Source of the DNA: Phoronis australis
Lineage: Eukaryota > Phoronida > Phoronidae
NCBI GenBank assembly: GCA_002633005.1
Contig: NMRA01000014.1
Coordinates: forward strand, 295,753 to 359,752
Direction of reading: 5' to 3'
Length of the DNA stretch: 64,000 nucleotides
Shown here: in pieces, positions 31,729 to 44,420 of the stretch
Position numbering within the stretch: the first letter of the stretch is position 1
How the letters are laid out: each line of letters starts with the position of its first letter
Notes under the pieces: generated by a model
The model's input: only the letters and a program-made list of their open reading frames with translations
What the model was told of the DNA's origin: nothing
The model's database searches: none
Made by a program: the position numbers and the translations under genes

Positions 31729-34700
31729 TACAGTGTTACAGTAGACACTGCTGGTGCCCAATTTCCACCACTTCGCGGCCTACACAGTATTCACTGCATA
31801 GAACACCACAATTTTCTACCCTCCAGGTAGCCACAATTCTCGAGCTACACCTCTCCCTTGTTGCCATAACTTTTTCTTCCCATCTCCCTCTTTGAGGTGG
31901 GGCCCCGCACAACTTGAGGGTCCCAAGCCATTCAGATATCCTCGGGTATATTCGGAGCTTCAAATTTCTCCTTTAAGGTGAATTTAACCTGCGTTGACTT
32001 TCAAACTTAGTGGAGAATGATTAGCCATAATGACCAAAGTTCGACCATGCACTGAAAACAATTGCTTCCAAGAGCATCCAGAATACCTCGTAACCACAAG
32101 TTTCTCTTAATAGGTGAACGCTCTCTACACGTGTGTGGACTTCAGTTAGCCTATTATTCTCTAGACTGAAAATCACGTGACTTCCCATATTTCAGATAAC
32201 GTTCATCTCCGGGAGGATATTTGAGACTACGGAAATATCCGAAGTGTTTCGAAGAAAAATTGTAAATAGGAAAATAGCTGAGGTGCTCTAGATGCTCCGA
32301 CCGTACATTTGTGGCTGCATAAATACGCGACAGGTGTCCTAAATGGGCCCTAGGCTTTAGTTTTATGCATAATCTGGTACTAGAAGAATCTCCACCCATT
32401 TAGACAGTGGCTAAAAAAACATTAGGTTTGTGGTCCGAGGTTTGGAGTTCAATAAAATTGTAGCCTAATGTTCCAAATGTACAATCTCTTTATAACGGTT
32501 AATGCTAACATCTGAATCCTGTAATTCTTGGACAGTTTTCTTTTACTCCCATTAACCTTGAAGAAGTCGGATCAGAGATTCCTGTTGTCAAAAATGAGTC
32601 TGGTGTCCAAAGTTTTAAAGGACTTGCCCAGCTTTTTATAGGCTAAGGAGCAACCTACTGGATGGCACTGTTACATGGCCTACAACATATAGTGCATGGC
32701 AACAATTGGAAACGTCTGTCCGTTTTCCTAAAGGAGACTGGCAGACTTGAAAACTTTCTTCACGAGGAGCCATAATCGGGGTCTCGTGCCTTTGCTCAGG
32801 TGTTTTGTGCAATGGGCCCAACTATGAGGCCTGCGCACGTCTGATGCACAGCAAATGACATCAGACCACCTGCACTGTTTTTTTAAGTTTTAAAAATACA
32901 GGTATCGTATTAAAACCCCTTCTGTAGTAGAAAAAGGGTACCATTTGCAGTGTTTTTAACTTCCGGGGTGAAACCCGTTGTATTCATGGGTAAAAGGGTA
33001 AAAAGTTTGCTTTGGTAGAGAAATTGTTTGATAAAAATCACTCAGCTGACTTGCCTGTCCTGTATAAACCTGTTGGATTGCCTCCTTGGAATGGTTTTAG
33101 GAGGGTACTCTGAGATCCCAAGTATAGTGGAAAGAGCCCTATCCCTATAACTAACATTGCGGGTTGAACGTCTTGGAAAGTACAAGTACAAGCACAATTA
33201 TTGATTTCAGAATGCGCTTTTCAGATGGTGTCTGCTGGCTTCCAGATTTCCTTCGAATTAAATTCTTTAAAGGTGCTATGAATGCGTCTTATGTGAAAAA
33301 GAATAAATTTTGATCTGAACAACGTACCACTTTATACAGGAATTGAATGACTAAAAGAGGAAAATTATTCAGGTGACCTATTGTTTCACAAATAGGCTTG
33401 TGTGATAGAAATTGTTTCGTGTTGTAAAATTTAACTGAAATAAAAGTTTTTGCATAAAAAAGTAAAAACAATGATAAAAAAGAACCTGGAAATGAAATAA
33501 GAGAAAATAAAAAACACAAAATAGGAAATTCTCCAAGAAGAGGAAAATTCCAAGCACTGTATACATGTATATCGCTGTCTGAACTTGTTTCTTAGTGGAA
33601 TTAGAAGAACTCAAATTTTGTTATTGCTTAAAGTCATGGTTATTGCAGCAGGTCTTAAGCAATGACAAACTATCAGTTCAAACGAAGCCAATACATGTAT
33701 GCCACATGGCATCTCTGTAAGGAATAGTACGAGACCAAGAGTCTAAATCACGAGCACACACGTTTAGATTGACACCAGAAACTAGTATCCAATTCCAATT
33801 GCTGGATATGCCAATCTTCATGCGAGCAATTGTGATTAGATTTCTGCTACTATTAAGGCCAAAAACAACATTGTTGGTACAAAACCAATCTTATATTGTT
33901 ACATGACGCTTCTAAAAATAGGTTGGGTTAATAGCAGCTTGAACAATTGTGCACTTTGCTGATTAAAAACTTTTCAACTCAATTTAGTACAGGTGTTTTC
34001 TTATTCTCCACATTGTATTTAAATGCTTTTTGGGCTAAGTAGATTCTATCCCAGTCTTGTATGGATTGATTTAAAACCCTGAAAAGGGATTATGTGATCA
34101 TGTTTTGGGAATACACCTCTTTAGTGATGCTTTCAATCCAAATCGAAATTGTTTTTGTCACTTCCAGTCCACTTTCTCGCGAGTTCAAGACAGTACTTAA
34201 TGACCACTAGATTCGAGCTAAAATTTGAGTAAAAACTCAAGATTCCTAGTAAAACTTCGAACTCTGACTTGAACTTTTAGCTCTAATGCTGGGATCATTA
34301 ATTGCCACCAATAAGCATATAGAATAAAAGAAACGTATCTCGAGCTCAAATAAATGTAGAATAGAAAATAATAAAAATAATCTTTTAGCAAATAGTTAAA
34401 ACCCAGGAGGGCCCAGGTGTTACTTTCATAATTGTCTATGCTTTCACAAGGCAGTTAATGTGCAACTTGAGTGGCAGTCGGGCCTGTAATAACCTATTCC
34501 CCCCAGAACCACTGGTACAGTCAGAACTATTCAATAGAGGTTGCCAAACTTGAAATTGTTGTTGACCAATGATTGTGACTATAATGAGAGGCAACCTGGA
34601 GGCACTGCATGAACAGGGGTCAGGGACAGGGGAACTACGCGAGCACAAAGCTGGATTGAGTTTCTATCAGGGGAAGGGTTTGCAATGAAGAAGGGGTAGC

Positions 34701-35088
34701 CCTGTTGTGCGCCCCACGGCTATGTTAATGTCCATACTTAGTACTTCAGCCTATCCCTAAACTAAATCTTATTATATGATACATTTTGCGTGGTTTAAAC
34801 ATAAAAACTTCTTTAATTATGTCATTGGATTTTTTACGCAAAAATATCATATTCATTACGCCACATCTTAAATGTCAATTGTCATATAGTGTTTGATTTT
34901 ATTTTATTTCTGTTTCTGTTGACAAAGGACGTTATTATTTCCGAAAATTTCAGTTGATCCATTCTTGTTGTTTTATTTACCTATTTATATTCTACATTTC
35001 GTGAAATAACAGTATCCTTGGGAGGATCTGGATCACCTTATTTAGTTTCAGATTTATTTTCTACGTTATTTTGATCAACAAATTCGTT
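31729..35088. other. Unannotated stretch
   Basis: Many short AT-rich open frames, none with domains or splice support. I see no RNA gene or bounded repeat. Confidence 0.35.
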
Positions 35089-35089
35089 G

Positions 35090-35740
35090 GTTTCTGATTT
35101 ACATGTTTATGCATCTAAGCAAACCGACAGGTTAATAGGTGATTTTTGGCAATTGGAAGCTAATCTTTTAAGAAATGAGGACGATTCAGGAAATTTAGTT
35201 AAAGCCTGAATATGGAAAAAATTATAATCCGGTCCCCAAATAGTAAAGTGCACTTGGACGCATTTTGTCTTTCTAAAATTACTCTCAAAAACATTGATGA
35301 ACTTTGGACACTTCCAAAAAAATACTAACAATTTAAATGACAATAAATGCATTGATTTTTTACTTCGGTACAAGATTTGTTGGCACTAGAAGGGGATCAA
35401 AAAGGAATTAAGTCATGAAATCAAGATAAACGCATTGCTCATGGATTTGATTGTTGATATACATGTTTATGAATCAACGAAAGTGGACTTATTGAGAGAT
35501 GATTTTTTTTAACAATTAGATGCTAATCTTGTAAAAAATTACAATACTTCAATGAATGTCATTGCTGGCCGACATTGGGAAAATTTGATCTATCATCAGA
35601 TCCCAAATATAAAAGTACACTAAAAGATTTTTGTCTATCTGAAGTAAGTCTCAGGGAAATTGATGAATTTCGGACAGCTCAACAATGAGTCCTAAAATAT
35701 CTCACAATTTAAATGACAATAAATTTTTTATTGGGTTAGG
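35090..35740 (+). repeat. Diverged tandem duplication (~350-bp period)
   Basis: 35090-35370 and 35440-35740 share ACATGTTTATG, GCTAATCTT, a 'TCCCAAATA..AAAGT.CAC' block and ACAATTTAAATGACAATAAAT in the same order, at low identity. They may be decayed coding sequence, but no intact frame spans a copy. Confidence 0.55.
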
Positions 35741-35940
35741 AACTAGATGGCTGGGTTTAACTGTAGATCGAAAACGAAGTTTAAGTACTTAAATAAATAA
35801 AATCAAACTTATTGGTCATCAACTTGGAAAGGTTGTGTTTGAACTTCCTTGATGTTTTTTGTTTCCAGTGGTATTGTGCAATGAATTTTTGTTCTTCAAA
35901 ACTGAATCGTTTGCTTGCATTTCCCGTGCATACTACACAC
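35585..35940 (+). repeat. Left arm of an inverted pair
   Basis: Shares, in reverse, the sequence at 36920-37180: 'tagatcgaaaa', AAATAAATAAAATCAAAC, AACTTGGAAAGGTTG and CGTTTGCTTG. The ~1 kb between the arms holds a MITE (35945-36170) and unassigned sequence. Confidence 0.55.
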
Positions 35941-35944
35941 ACGG

Positions 35945-36170
35945 CATGCGCGCACCCATCCTAAAATAAAGGGGGGCTCGAATTTTTGAGGATATGGACC
36001 TTTTACTAAAAGAATGAATACAGGGTTCGTTCAGGGCTATGAATTGTGCATACGCCGAATCCTGACTTTTTAGTGGACTTTTGTCTCGGTTTTCTCGGAC
36101 TTTTTGTTTCTCTGAGACGGACCTCTTTGCCCACTTTGCTATCGAGCACCCCGACTAAGGTGCGTGCATA
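35945..36170 (+). mobile_element. MITE, CATGCGCGCACCCA family
   Basis: Left terminus CATGCGCGCACCCATCC, right terminus AAGGTGCGTGCAT. The body has GGGGGGCTCGAATTTTTGAG, GGACCTTTTACTAAAA and a run of CTCGGTTTTCTCGGAC. Flanks ACACGG and ACATGG could be a one-mismatch target duplication. Confidence 0.6.
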
Positions 36171-36919
36171 CATGGAGCACGTCATGACAGGCAAAAAATA
36201 AGGTGTAAACATGCAGTAGGTCTGCTTAGAATCTCAGTTACCCACGGGAAATGAATCAAAACTCCAGACGTTGATGTGTACGTTTTTGGGACACACTCTG
36301 CATTATTTCCACAGCAACTAGAAACTGGACTACCGGGTATGTTTCAAGGGATTCTGAAACGGCCACAAATGCACTCATACCAGGCACCTCGGGACCTCGC
36401 CTTTCCAAAAATTACTTCAAAGAATGGCCATAATAAAATAAAGTTTTCCCGAAACTGAATCTTAATAAAAGGAAGCTTGACCTTCGACTCAGCTATAATT
36501 ACGTCAGGCAGCTCCCAACTACCCGTCAGTGCGCTCGTGGCCTAGACCAATTTTTACTCTCCGTAAATCTTTGTATGTTTACGGTTACTCAAATCCTGAT
36601 GGCTGCAACCCCGGTATTACCCCCACCTATGGCGGACGTGGAGGTGGGGTTCGGTACAAATATGCTGACATCCAGAGAACTGGGGCGTTGACGATAGCAA
36701 GTGTGTAGGTTGTCGATGTCAAATTGTTTTGTGCCCCCCAATATTTTTTTCTTTCCTACTGGCCTGCAACACGACCAGCATGTCCAGTTTCTGGTGGGTG
36801 GGGAAAATGAAACAGGGTTTCTCAAAAATCTACACACTTCAACGCCTGAAGTTCAGTTCCCGTGGATCCCTGAGATTCTGCGCTGACCTATTGCATGGTA
36901 TATCTTATTTTTAACGTGG
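36171..36919. other. Unannotated stretch
   Basis: Sequence between the inverted arms. It has no gene I recognise; a GCAACCCCGGTATTACCCCC-type GC patch is at 36606-36655. Confidence 0.3.
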
Positions 36920-37180
36920 TTGCACGGGAGTCAGACAAGCAAACAATTTAGTTCTTAAAGACAAAAATCCATTGTTCAATACTACTAGAAAATAAAAACA
37001 CCAAGGAAATACAAAAACAACTTTTCCAAGCAATGAGTTTGATTTTATTTATTTAAGGATTTTTAAAGCTTTTTTCGATCTACGGTTTGTGAGTCTGAAT
37101 TTCATCAATGTCTTTAAGAGTTATTTTAGAGAGGCAAAATCTTCTAAGCGTACATGTACTTTACTATTTGAGGATCGGAT
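36920..37180 (-). repeat. Right arm of the inverted pair
   Basis: Reverse complement of part of 35585-35940 at moderate identity. It directly precedes the solo LTR. Confidence 0.55.
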
Positions 37181-37259
37181 TACAGAGTTTTTCAAACTTC
37201 AGACTCCAATTAAATTCACGGAATCATCATCATTTCTAATTGTCTGTCAGAATATAGAC

Positions 37260-37970
37260 TGACACTGTTTTTAGTTGTATTGTTTTGTTTTGTTTTGTTA
37301 TTTTGATTGATTGGCATGACCCCTGAGTTAAGTAAAATGATGATGTAATTTGTTTACTGCAGAATAGTATGGAACTTTCTAGAAGACTAAGGTCAGAACA
37401 GTGATGATGTCATTTATTCACTGCAGTATAGTGTGGAACTTTCTAGAATGACAATGATTAATGCAGTCTGAAATATTCTGTAGAATAGTATATGTTTGTA
37501 GAATGATTGGGTAGATTCAGGAAAGTTCTAGAATGTGCTTGAATTGATATAAAGTTCCAGAACAATGCATTAGGCTATAAATACACAAGCACGGGTTTGT
37601 GTTAGGGAGATCAAATCAGTTCAAGAAAGTTAATCAGGAGAATTGCAGTTGAGTTGCAGTGAAGAGAATAAGAAGTTACAGCGACAGTCAATAGAGAGCC
37701 AGCTATAGAGACAGCAGGTTATTGAATCGACGAGTGTAACAGTTGCTGAACGTGTCTCAAAAGTTCATCACAAGTCAAGGCTTCGCAGCACTGGCAGGAG
37801 CATAGAACGGACATTACGTCGGACGTTTTGTTTGAGTACGCTTGTAAACATACTGTCGGGATTAATAAAGGATTAACTCGAACCAGTCTTCAGTCAATCG
37901 TCGCACCTAAAGCTATTACCACAGGTCTGTAACAACCTGTGCCCACCCACACACAAGGAAAAACGTGACA
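37260..37970 (+). repeat. Solo LTR of the Gypsy family at 12518-13249
   Basis: Same sequence as the LTR at 12518-13249, in the opposite orientation, from TGACACTGTTTTTAG to AAAAACGTGACA. No gag, pol or second LTR is adjacent, so it is a solo LTR left by LTR-LTR recombination. It keeps a TATA-like CTATAAATACACAAGC (near 37575) and ATTAATAAAGG (near 37860). A 5-bp target duplication is not clear at the edges. Confidence 0.8.
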
Positions 37971-38348
37971 TTGTCATCTATGACTCTATCGATTTTTGTT
38001 GATACATAAACAAGTAAAATAAAAACCGACGAATTTGATAATCAAAACAAAATGTTATAAGCAATTTCCGCAGGCATGCTCGCAGATTATTGACGGGTAA
38101 CCGGGAGAACATGGGAGATGGGGCATTCGTATTAAAGTGTATTTTTGCTCATTTCAGAGGTACATGTGCCTATAACGGTTCACGAGGTAAATTTGAACTC
38201 CACTGACAAAAAACGCTGAAATCATTGTTTATGATTGCGAGAGTCCTTTGAGTACCCCATTCTGACATGTACGCGGTCAACAGAAATAGTAGCATAGACA
38301 GCCGTATTTTCCACATGCGGAAATTCCTTACAAACAAACCATAGTAGC

Positions 38349-38617
38349 CATACACGCACCCAAGTGGAGCACGGGGGACTCGCACGTGGCCCTCCCCCCA
38401 TTTGGCATAGTAGGCAAAACGGTCCGCAAAAAGTCAGAGAAAAACGAGACAAAGACCACTAAAAAGACAAAAAGGCAGGAATTCGGCGGGAATGCTCAAT
38501 TCATAGATTTGATGGTAAAGATGGTAAACTCAGTTTTTTCTTTGTCTCCGTTTTTAGTAAAAGGTCCGCATTCTCAAAAGTTCGAGCTCCCTATATTTTA
38601 GGCTGGGTGCGCCCATG
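38349..38617 (-). mobile_element. MITE, CATGCGCGCACCCA family (reverse)
   Basis: Termini CATACACGCACCCA (38349) and TGGGTGCGCCCATG (38604-38617) are inverted. The body carries the CATTTGGCATAGTAGGCAAAA and AAAAGTTCGAGCTCCC blocks in reverse to the 35945 copy. Flanks GTAGC and GTAAC differ by one base and may be the target duplication. Confidence 0.65.
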
Positions 38618-38934
38618 GTAACCATCTTCAAAAGAGATACTGTTCTTGTGGTACTATGGGAAACTGTAACATTATTTTATAGCTAACCATCGGAAATAGT
38701 CTTTTTCTGTAATTCACATATAGTGGTCTTCACGTTCTTCAAAATTAAACCCTTTTGATGGCGGTCAATCTTATTGCATTTTGATCACATTTTTTGGTTG
38801 TTTGGGTCGAATGTCTTGATACTGCTGTGTTGGGCACGAATGTACGCTAGTACGCTCCGAAAGAGCTTTGCTTTACAAATTTTCCCGATTTTTCGAAATA
38901 TATGTACGAGTGCGAATGGTTACTTGCACATTTT
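38618..38934. other. Unannotated stretch
   Basis: No gene or repeat recognised. Confidence 0.3.
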
Positions 38935-39177
38935 CAAGTGCGTTTAGACGACCTGTGCTGCAAAAGCGGAGACCCTATCAATGTTCTGGCCAGGGTCCTT
39001 AAAAGGTAAACCATGCACTGTTGGTTAATGTTCTCTTAGAATTTTCTCTCTTATCCGTATTTCGCAGTCTTTCTTTTCTCTATTGTACGCGGCCCCACGC
39101 CTATGTCGGTTGCCACGGTTTAACCCTGACGCTTGAGAATTTTTAGGGGGTCGGTGCCCCCGCTTCCTAGGGCCCTG
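38935..39177 (-). repeat. Dispersed repeat, minus copy
   Basis: Reverse complement of 30622-30885, from AAGTGCGTTTAGACGACCTG to CCCCCGCTTCCTAGGGCCCTG. The clean GGGCCCTG edge marks the element end. Confidence 0.65.
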
Positions 39178-40489
39178 AACTAACAGTGGGGTACGAATGA
39201 CGAGAGAAAGGTCTAAACAGAAACGGGTAGGTAACTACTGGGGTGTACAGTGTATTCACTACAGATTGTATTGAGATAGAACCCTTATGTCCATGTTTAG
39301 ACCTCTGGCGGAAAACTCATATCATTATAAAGCTCCTTATCATTTCTTGATAGTGTATGATTATGCCAAAAGAAAATGTAATAGATAATTTGATTCAGAA
39401 GAAAATATAATTTCCCATTCCTGGCAGGTTTATTTGTTCAATTTTAAAAACCAAGAGTGTTACCAAAATGCGAAAAAATAACAAGTTATATCCTATCAAG
39501 GCAAATATTTTGTAATATGGAACCCTCTAAGTAGCTGTGAATAATTTAGTTAGGCATACATCCAATATTATACATCTTTATATATCACTCAGACCTTTGT
39601 TGCCGTTGGATGGGCGTCGACATTTACAAAAACCCGATAAACTATATTACTCCAACGAACTATCCCAATTTGTAGATAAATGCTTTCTGAAAGTTAAAGA
39701 ACGAGCAAACTTCTACTGTGCAGCAATTAAATGTACTCTGGATAAATCATTACATAGGTTGCAGTGTAATGTTTTTCGTAGTAGTTCATAAATAACTCAC
39801 TTCTTCAGAAAACAAAAATTAGTGCTCCTGATACTTGCAGCGTATGTTACCTAAAGGAGAGACATTGGGACACATTTTTATGATAGTTATGTTACTAAAA
39901 AATGGACTCTGGAAAATAAAAATATTCATGACGAAGAGATAATGTTATTTTGAACACATGTTGCAGAGCTGTCAACATTCGAGAATTAAGAAACGGGACA
40001 GTTGATTTGAAAAGCGGGATTTTAGGATGGAAAACGCGACATCTGGACATCTGGGCCTATACCAGAACGTAAGTGTAAAATGTTCGTCGCAAAACATAAA
40101 AACGTCCCGACCGCGTTTTTTTTGTCTAACGGGAAACGTAACACCCAAAAGCGAATGGGAAAGACCGTGAGCCTCAAAAACTCATGAAACGTCCCATTTT
40201 TTCTTTTTAGTCGAAGAGACAATTTCGCGTGAGATATTACATTGTGCATATGATAAAATTTCAGTTTTGCCATGTGTCAAAAAGCGGGACATTTTTACTG
40301 TGTGGCGGGATGGTGGCAAAAATTCAAAAAGTCGGATAGAGCAATGCAGTTGGAAAGTACAACGTACGTTTTCAACAACACAAAGTATTGGATTGGATAC
40401 TTTTACAAGATAAACGTTTCATGTTTTAAATTTTATTTCACGGATACAGGTAAATACAATATATACCTTATTCATAGCTCAGAAATCGA
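39178..40489. other. Unannotated stretch
   Basis: Contains repeated 'aaaagcgggac' words (39970-40300). No gene recognised. Confidence 0.35.
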
Positions 40490-41145
40490 ATTAACAAAAA
40501 GTATCTCGGCAACAGGTAAACCTTGCACAAATGAATTATTATCAAAACAATAAAACAATAACAATATTTACATGCATATATACATACACTCTTAGCTACG
40601 CAACTGCATGTAGTTTTTCGGAAGTAACGTAAACACCCTTGTTAGTGTAGTCTAAACTTTTCATTGTAGAACAAACACTCAAAAACCAAATGTCACATCT
40701 TTCCGTAAAATACAGTAACCCAAAAAATATTAAAACACTCCTTGTTTGATAGGTTGTCGACAGTGTGTTCTAAGACTAGAGCTGAAAATACATCAGAGGC
40801 CACATTATTCCCGGCACCCAGCCAGAACCAAAGGTCGTTGTGTACTGACTCATGTTATTGTCGGGTGTGTTGACCAATTTTGCTGGGAAATCGCTGGTTG
40901 TCTGAAACTGTACATCAACAGTCTCGCTTGGTGAACGAAAATAATAAAATGAAAACGATGCTTTCAAATTGGGCTTGGCTTCACAACTATATACACGACT
41001 CGATCAAAGCTCAGTCCAGGAGACAACCGGGAATTCACAATGTAAACTCTTGCAGCAAGTCTCGGGGCGCAAGCTTTAATAATAGAATACATAGGTTAGG
41101 TGCGGGAGTTGACATTACAGGACCAGAGTTCTTTGGTTAGGCGCT
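40490..41145 (+). repeat. Dispersed ~600-bp repeat, copy 1
   Basis: Shares with 57290-57880, in order: ATGAATTATTA, 'ctaaac..ttgtag..caaacactc', TTTGATAGGTTGTCG, GCTGAAAATA, CTGGGAAATCGCT, ACTCGATCAAA, AATTCACA, AATAATAGAATACAT and a final AGAGTTCT. Both copies are in the same orientation. There is no long frame, and the element type is unknown. Confidence 0.6.
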
Positions 41146-41310
41146 TGCTAACAAGTCATGCCGGAAACCAGCTAGGTACATGACCGTAGAAATATTCCCG
41201 ATTTGAACCATTCAGAGGCACCGGAATAGCGGAGCTGCAACGCCGCCATATTGGAAATGGGTCAGAATGTTGCATTGTGGTCGATAAACAAGTACGCCGG
41301 TGAGCGTGGG

Positions 41311-41682
41311 ATGAACCGGCCACAGGGAGGTTATACGTGTTGTGTGCCTGGCTGCTATAATACCAGTTAGCGAGACAAAGAATTTAGTTATTACCTGTTT
41401 CCCAAGGATCAAGAACTGCGTTAAAAATGGGTCAGACACATCGGTAGAGTTGGTAGCAAAGACCGACTTAGTGAATTGTTTCGTACTTCGTGGCACAAAG
41501 TATGCAGCGCCCATTTTGAGGGCGGCAAGAAAACGTATCTTGGAAACTGGCCAAACATATTTCCCTTTAAAAAAAAAGTAACATATACTCCAAGACGGAG
41601 GGTATTGAAAAATAACGTGTTTTCGCTTGACCAGAACCAAGCCAACCAAAGCAATTTTGAGGATAATGCCTCTATACAATAA
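41311..41682 (+). pseudogene. THAP-domain gene with two stop codons
   Basis: One unshifted frame from ATG 41311 to TAA 41680-41682 shows every THAP hallmark. It has CCVPGC at residues 10-15, YLFPKD (Phe-Pro), the invariant Trp in KW, VCSAHF (C-x2-H) and NIFP in place of AVPTIF. A basic tail KKKVTYTPRRR follows. It is broken by TAG (41368-41370) and TAA (41422-41424), each one base from a Gln codon. The lack of indels suggests recent loss, or a gene still read through by RNA editing or recoding, which I cannot test. THAP fingers bind DNA; the missing C-terminal part would tell host factor from transposase. Confidence 0.8.
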
Positions 41683-41689
41683 CCTGTTC

Positions 41690-42583
41690 TGGGTCGACAC
41701 ACTTAACGCACATTATGCATTAACGTGCTAAGGTAAAGTCCAGAATATTATTATTTACTTTCTACAAAATTGCGGTGCATTGCTATCAAAATTCTTTGTT
41801 AAATTACGATCATTTTTCAGAAAATTGTGCTGAAATCCCAGGTCAAAATCTCGCCGACAAATGCGTTACTGCCGGTCTCGCAATCGTCGATAGGGCTTGA
41901 ATTTTTCAAGAAGAATACAGTTTCGACTCAACAAATTACCTGAAATCCTCCTCAAGTTTTCAAAATAGCGTCTCTAAGAATTTGAAGTTATTGTGGAGTC
42001 TGGATTAACTGCAGATTAAGACCAAATCTGCGCTAGATCATAGTGTAGCCCGCAAAACGAGAAAAATCACATGTTGTTGTCACGTAACGTTTGATTTGAA
42101 GTTTGTATGCCTGTGTGAGAGTGAGCGTGCGTGTGCTTGTCATCAGAGTTCATTTGCCAGAGTAAATGCGATATAATGAGCTAGGTGTGAATTGTAAAAA
42201 AAGAAATTAACTCAAGCAGTCAAGTAGAGTGTCTTTTAATCTTTAACACTTGCTGGGCTCATCTGCCAAAAACCGCTCGAGAATTGTTTCGGTAGGACCG
42301 ATATGTCGCCGGGTGAGTGGATGCGTGACCGTAGTGTAACAGCTATTTTCCGGAAGATACGGTGTATGCGAACGAATGTGTTCACTATCACGGGTCATTT
42401 TGACTTTGAAAGCACCAATTATGATTAGTTAAATAATTTCTCTTTAAAATAATCCAAAAGTGTTCCACTGTATTAGAAACTTTCGGAAATTAGTGCTAAT
42501 ATTTATTCCTTGCCGATGCTGTTACCCGTTTCATGAACAGATATTTCCCGACTAAATGTCTTCGATGACAGCATAGATTATAG
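41690..42583. other. Unannotated stretch
   Basis: No gene recognised before the inverted repeat begins. Confidence 0.35.
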
Positions 42584-43830
42584 CATAGACTATAGTACAT
42601 GGACCGCCAACTCCGTATACTTTCAATGAACGAAATCTGTGACCTTACGCACAAGCCCTTACATGTACGTCATTATTCACTGGCGACATCTGGCTAAATT
42701 ATCTGGTGCAATTTCCGGCAAGTACGTCGTCTGCTAATCATGGTCGGCTACTATGTGGCCTGTTGTTCGGCCACACACGCGAAATGCAAAGGAAGTAGCC
42801 TCCATACCATCTGAAGACCCCATAATCGGCTGTGGGAAGAAAACCTTACTTCTTGTGTCAACGTGAATGGCAGTTGTTTCAGCAATAAGACTTTATACAT
42901 TTATTCAAGGCACTTCGAAGATGAATGTTTTTAAGAGCCTCTACTACTTAGTCTTAATCCTGTCTTCACAAATCCATTTTTGTTTTCTCAGTTTTGATGA
43001 AAACTATCTGGTAAATTTTTTGACGAAAATTATCCGCTAAATTTCTTCCAAAGGTGGTGACTCGTAAACTCTTGTCCTTACGAGGAAGTTCAGCCATAGC
43101 CTAGTGTACGAATTAACCAAATTACTCTTCGCTGGTCCTGATCAGACGGTTGGTCTCAGCAGAATGCGCACATTTGGCCAGGATTTGGATCAGCGATTTC
43201 AACACATTCACATTCGTGTACAAATAAATAGAACGCTGGTAAAACCTTTAACATGAATAAAGATTACATTAATACTTCATAAACAAGCACCTGGACCAGT
43301 CAAAATCTATCTCGCAATTCAACAGCAGGTTACATACTCATTTCATGTCGAATACATGCCGCACAAAATCTCTCGACTGCCGTCTATGAAAATGCAACCA
43401 ACTTCTTTGAAAACATGGAACAGGAACACCAGCGGGGTGTAAAGGTTGTTTTTATTCTTCAGTGTTAATTTTTTGTAAGCGGACATATGCTTTTTTAAAT
43501 TTCCGCCTTAAGTCCTAACATTTCTAAACTTAAGTCTTTCAAACGAACGTATATGACGAAAACAAAATTCTTCAACCAGATTTTTCAAGTCCTTTGCCAC
43601 CTGTAGGGTACATAATGAGCCAATCCCACTCCTAATGTAACAAAATGTGCGTAAAGGATACCAAGTATTGCCCTTCTGAAATATTACCGTATGCGCCCTA
43701 CTAATCGGCCCGGATGCTTAGAAAAATCCGCTTCATGAAGGGGGCGCTTATTATAGCCCAAAAGTGGTTGAAACCCGGTCTCCGAAACAGGTGAAATCGT
43801 AAGCTAGAATTCATCAAACTTACGCTCTGT
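42584..43830 (+). repeat. Left arm of a 1.2-kb inverted repeat
   Basis: Pairs with 44421-45618 (reverse complement) along its whole length at roughly 93-95% by eye. The outer edge is at CATAGACTATAGTACATGG and the inner edge at TTACGCTCTGT. The arms are separated by 590 bp. A transcript through both arms would form a very long hairpin. Each arm contains a THAP frame. A third, short relic of the family is at 49030-49190. Confidence 0.85.
42740..42934 (+). pseudogene. THAP relic in left arm
   Basis: Frame ATG 42740 to TAA 42932. It reads VACCSATHAKC, a RPHNRLW segment with the Trp, and YIYSRHFEDECF, in which the THAP C-x2-H Cys is Tyr. A TGA interrupts at 42812-42814. The right-arm copy preserves several residues lost here, so the two arms have decayed independently. 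Confidence 0.65.
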
Positions 43831-43839
43831 AAAAGCAAC

Positions 43840-44330
43840 ACTTTGTATCTTATTCTTATTTGACCAATCTGTTGATACAGAAAATATCCTTATTTATGCC
43901 CATACTGATTTGACTGCAACTTGAGCTTGTTGGGTTCTATCATATGGGTTTCCATTGGGACCCACATGATGCTTACACGAATGGGCTTTATTTTACCAAG
44001 TATTTCAAATTGAGGTGAAGTATCATCACCAGTATTTCATCATTAGTATCTTTTGCCGGGTTCTCAAATTTTCAGAGACTAGGGATTGTCAGATTTGTAA
44101 GGTACAAGTGTTTCGCTGGATTTCCAGGTCTGTGGCGTTATTTATACCTGACCAAAATTAAAAAACAGACCTTGATTTAAATCAGGAGCTGCATCATACA
44201 CATTTATTAGACGTGCGCAGGCATTGCACTGATCACTTGGAACCATTTTATGGTTTATTAATATATAGTTAAACCAAGCTGAGGAGCTTGAAACCTGATT
44301 CACGGCAATTTTTGGCAGTGGTATTTTCTG
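43840..44330 (+). repeat. Spacer repeat (also at 50374-50868)
   Basis: The loop between the arms contains a repeat beginning near TATCTTATTCTTATTTGACC, with CTTATTTATGCCCAT, ATCATCACCAGTATTTCATC and GTGGCGTTATTTATACCTGACC. Another copy is at 50374-50868. The last part (44190-44330) also matches 58850-58966. So the spacer is itself a dispersed element, probably older than or inserted between the arms. Confidence 0.6.
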
Positions 44331-44420
44331 AAAAATGCTCGTAAGTTGGCAACAAAGTTTGATAGCAATGCACTGCAGTTTTGTAGAAACTCTGTTCATA
44401 CAGTAGGTTAGAGATGCGTC

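Noticed and set aside
31587-31736. 8-bp target duplication for the CAGGGGCGGATCCAGG MITE
   Set aside because: Only TACAG is shared, out of register with the ends, so I do not claim the duplication.
37255-37975. TGACA as target duplication of the solo LTR
   Set aside because: The same TGACA is at the LTR's internal edge in the 12.5-kb copy, so it belongs to the LTR.
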